Assembly: GCA_037013685.1 (NCBI GenBank)
Contig: CM072894.1
Span: forward strand, 5,892,841 to 5,956,840
From: Acridotheres tristis
Lineage: Eukaryota; Chordata; Aves; Passeriformes; Sturnidae
Direction of reading: 5' to 3'
DNA: 64,000 nucleotides
The notes beneath the pieces were generated by a model. That model saw nothing but the letters and a program-made list of their open reading frames with translations, was not told the origin of the DNA and searched no databases. Made by a program: the position numbers and the translations under genes. Below are positions 61,737 to 64,000 of this stretch, one piece after another. Numbering within the stretch: the first letter of the stretch is position 1; every line of letters begins with the position of its first letter.

Positions 61737-64000
61737 TTAAGCATGACTGATAAGTCATGATTCAGGAGCCCTGGTTCCCCCTTATCAGAGTACCAAAGGC
61801 AACAGAGATGCTTAGAGGGTTCAGGCATCTCTGGAAGTACCTATTGTTCTTTAAAACACCTTGAAATTAGCCTGAGTTAATTGTGACCACTTGATTGTGG
61901 CCTCTTAGCAATCATATGTATTTCAGCACCAGCATTAAAGGTCATTTCCAAATGTTCCTGTGTGAAGTGCCAATCTTTTATTGCCACAAGATGTACATAC
62001 TGTCACATTTTTTGGAAGTATTTTTTGCTGTTTGGTGGGCCACAAGCTCTCGGGGTCAGATTTTTTAAAAGCTGAGATACATGTTTGAGTTTTAAGACTT
62101 CCTTATCTTCCTGTAACACTTTCTTTAGCAACAGAAGGTAAGAGCTCAGGCACCTCTTTGCATCTGTAAACAGAATTAGAAGTGCTGCAGAGGCCTTAAA
62201 GCAGAATGATTAACAGCAACACTGTAAGCACTGAATGAACTTAAGATTTGCACCCACATAGCAAGAACAGCTCAAAGGAATGAAAATGCAGAAGCATAAT
62301 AGAATGGGCCCTGGTTCCTAATGTGTGCTTCTGTCACAGGAGAGTTAACATCTAATCAGTTATTTAAATTAAAATGTCTCAGCATCAAATATAACTAAAT
62401 GCCTCAAGCAAGGGTATTTAGCCAGAAAATGCTAAAATACACATCAAAGAATATTTCAAGCTAAAGGGTATGAACTCAAGGCCCTAAAGGTGAAAAAAAG
62501 CTCTGAGCATTTTAGGTTTCAAAGCTGAAACACACAGAGGAGTTGCTGCATGCCAGATGCTAAAGGGGTGTAAGGTTGGCTCTTGCCTGCAGCACAGGGA
62601 TGATGGATACAGGCACAGGAGCTTCAGCTGCTGTGTGATTAGGCTACACATGGAAAGCAATAGGTGGATGAATTGTGAAGAATTTTTAAATTCAGGACTG
62701 ACTCACTGATTAAGTCATGTCTTCCCTCTGGTAAACATGACATCCCAAAAGCAAAAAAAAAAAAAAAACAAACTTTAACAAAAATACAAAACCACTAGGA
62801 ATTTTCAATCTCAGTTTCTTACAAAGCACACATTCAAGAACTCCTCTAAAGAAGGGCTGAGGGTATAACATGAGTATCAGGAGTCATATGGAGAATGAGG
62901 TCTAGCTAAAACACCTGAAGTCAGGATTGTTTATTACCTCAGAGGAAACTGATTGAGATAAGCAGTCCAGAAAAAAAACAACTTTGTTTTATCTGTGCAG
63001 ATTTACTGCATACCAGCAAGCTAGGGTAGAGAAGTGAACTGAGTGCTGTAAGGAAAGGGCTGTATTATCACTAGGCTGTCATTAACCTCTGGGATTTTTT
63101 TATACAACCATGGAAAACAAGCCTATCCAGGCTGTTGCAGTGAGGACTGACAATGCTCTCAACCAGAAGTGATGCTGAATATCTGCCAGCATAAAAGGTG
63201 GTACTGGGAAAACCAAAGGCATGTAGGACTCAGTCTCAAAAAACAGTGGGTGCTCCTTTGGGACTAAAGCACAGTTAGGCTACAGGACCAAGGAAGAGAT
63301 GAAACTTATTTCCATAAAAGACAAGTTTATGGCATCTGAATGAATCTCAATCATGTGGAACACAGTTTGACATATATAAATCTGGGAAAAGCATCAATCT
63401 TGTCTCGTTCATCCTGTGTAGCTGGGAGAGTTTTGTAGCATAATATGAAAAATAGCAAAAAAATGGGTATGCTTTCACCTCTCTATCTTTTTTTCTGCCT
63501 CAAAGGCAGCAGCATGTGCTGTGAGCTCCTGGGGCGAGGGCAGGAGCTCCAGAGCAGAGCTGTGACACCAACAGGGGCTGTGGGGCACTGCAGTCACCTT
63601 TAACTCCAGACAAGATGGGTTATTTGCACTTCAGCCACATGGCTTTGTGTGTGTGAAAGCCAAGCTGACAAGTGTACAGGACTGGAGAAAGCAGCATGTC
63701 CAGAGTTAGATATGGCAGTGTATAATCCTAGTGACCCTCTGCTCTCATGAATGCCTGAATTTTGCCACGAGATAGACTCTGCATGTCTCTGTTAGTGGCA
63801 GCTGCAGTTCCTGGGGCTTAGAAGGACACAGAAAGGACTTGAAAACCAACCAATCTCCAACAGAGAGCTCAGACAAATCTTTCTTAAACATGCTCTTCTG
63901 GAGGCTCAGCCACAGGTAATTCCCAGACTCTAAAGCTCTCCTGAAATAATAATGGAACAAAATATTATCAAACATCCCTGTTCCATCCAGATCCTACATT
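61737..64000. other. Noncoding DNA, no gene recognised
   Basis: AT-rich sequence with a poly-A run of 16 at 62753-62768 and a small GC-richer patch at 63510-63600. The 76-codon minus-strand frame at 63745-63975 is not recognised. Nothing else is seen up to the window end. Confidence 0.6.

Noticed and set aside
1..64000. CRISPR array, operon, phage or bacterial mobile element
   Set aside because: No spaced direct repeats of the right size, no dense coding and no bacterial gene arrangement; LTR and CR1 content shows a vertebrate nuclear genome.

Overview
The window reads as vertebrate nuclear DNA, most likely from a songbird (passerine bird). It is AT-rich, has no operon structure and no dense coding. 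It lacks mammalian SINEs and carries only sparse CR1 LINE fragments. Two of its solo LTRs (13779-14370 and 59117-59471) look like endogenous retrovirus LTRs that recur in songbird genomes. Species and LTR family assignments rest on recognition, not on a database search.

No complete protein-coding gene, rRNA, tRNA or CRISPR array could be supported. The open frames are short. Many overlap each other in several frames or on both strands, or translate simple repeats. The window therefore looks like intergenic or intronic DNA, possibly part of a gene desert. Three stretches deserve testing as exons, all weak: a possible terminal exon on the minus strand near 1911-2032, an ATG-initiated frame of about 175 codons at 18866-19393, and two minus-strand frames with plausible splice donors at 33452-33700 and 58745-59005.

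Layout: 1-2400 holds a GC-richer patch, the candidate terminal exon and a decayed minisatellite. 2400-13.7 kb is unremarkable noncoding DNA. A full-length solo LTR lies at 13.8-14.4 kb. 14.4-35.4 kb is mostly featureless apart from homopolymers, one CR1 tail, one long open frame and short tandem repeats. 35.5-36.2 kb has a perfect 10-bp inverted repeat and a probable LTR. 40.0-40.6 kb has a minus-strand CR1 fragment followed by a 27-copy GAGAA microsatellite. 42.3-54.2 kb contains several patches with strong G-over-C excess on the plus strand, one of them a probable LTR at 50955-51480, plus an ancient MIR/CR1-type tail at 47.0-47.3 kb. 54.3-55.1 kb and 61.1-61.5 kb look like candidate conserved noncoding elements. 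The second clear solo LTR is at 59.1-59.5 kb.

No genes can be shown to work together here. The supported content is retroelement debris, simple repeats and possible regulatory DNA. No novel multi-gene system was found.
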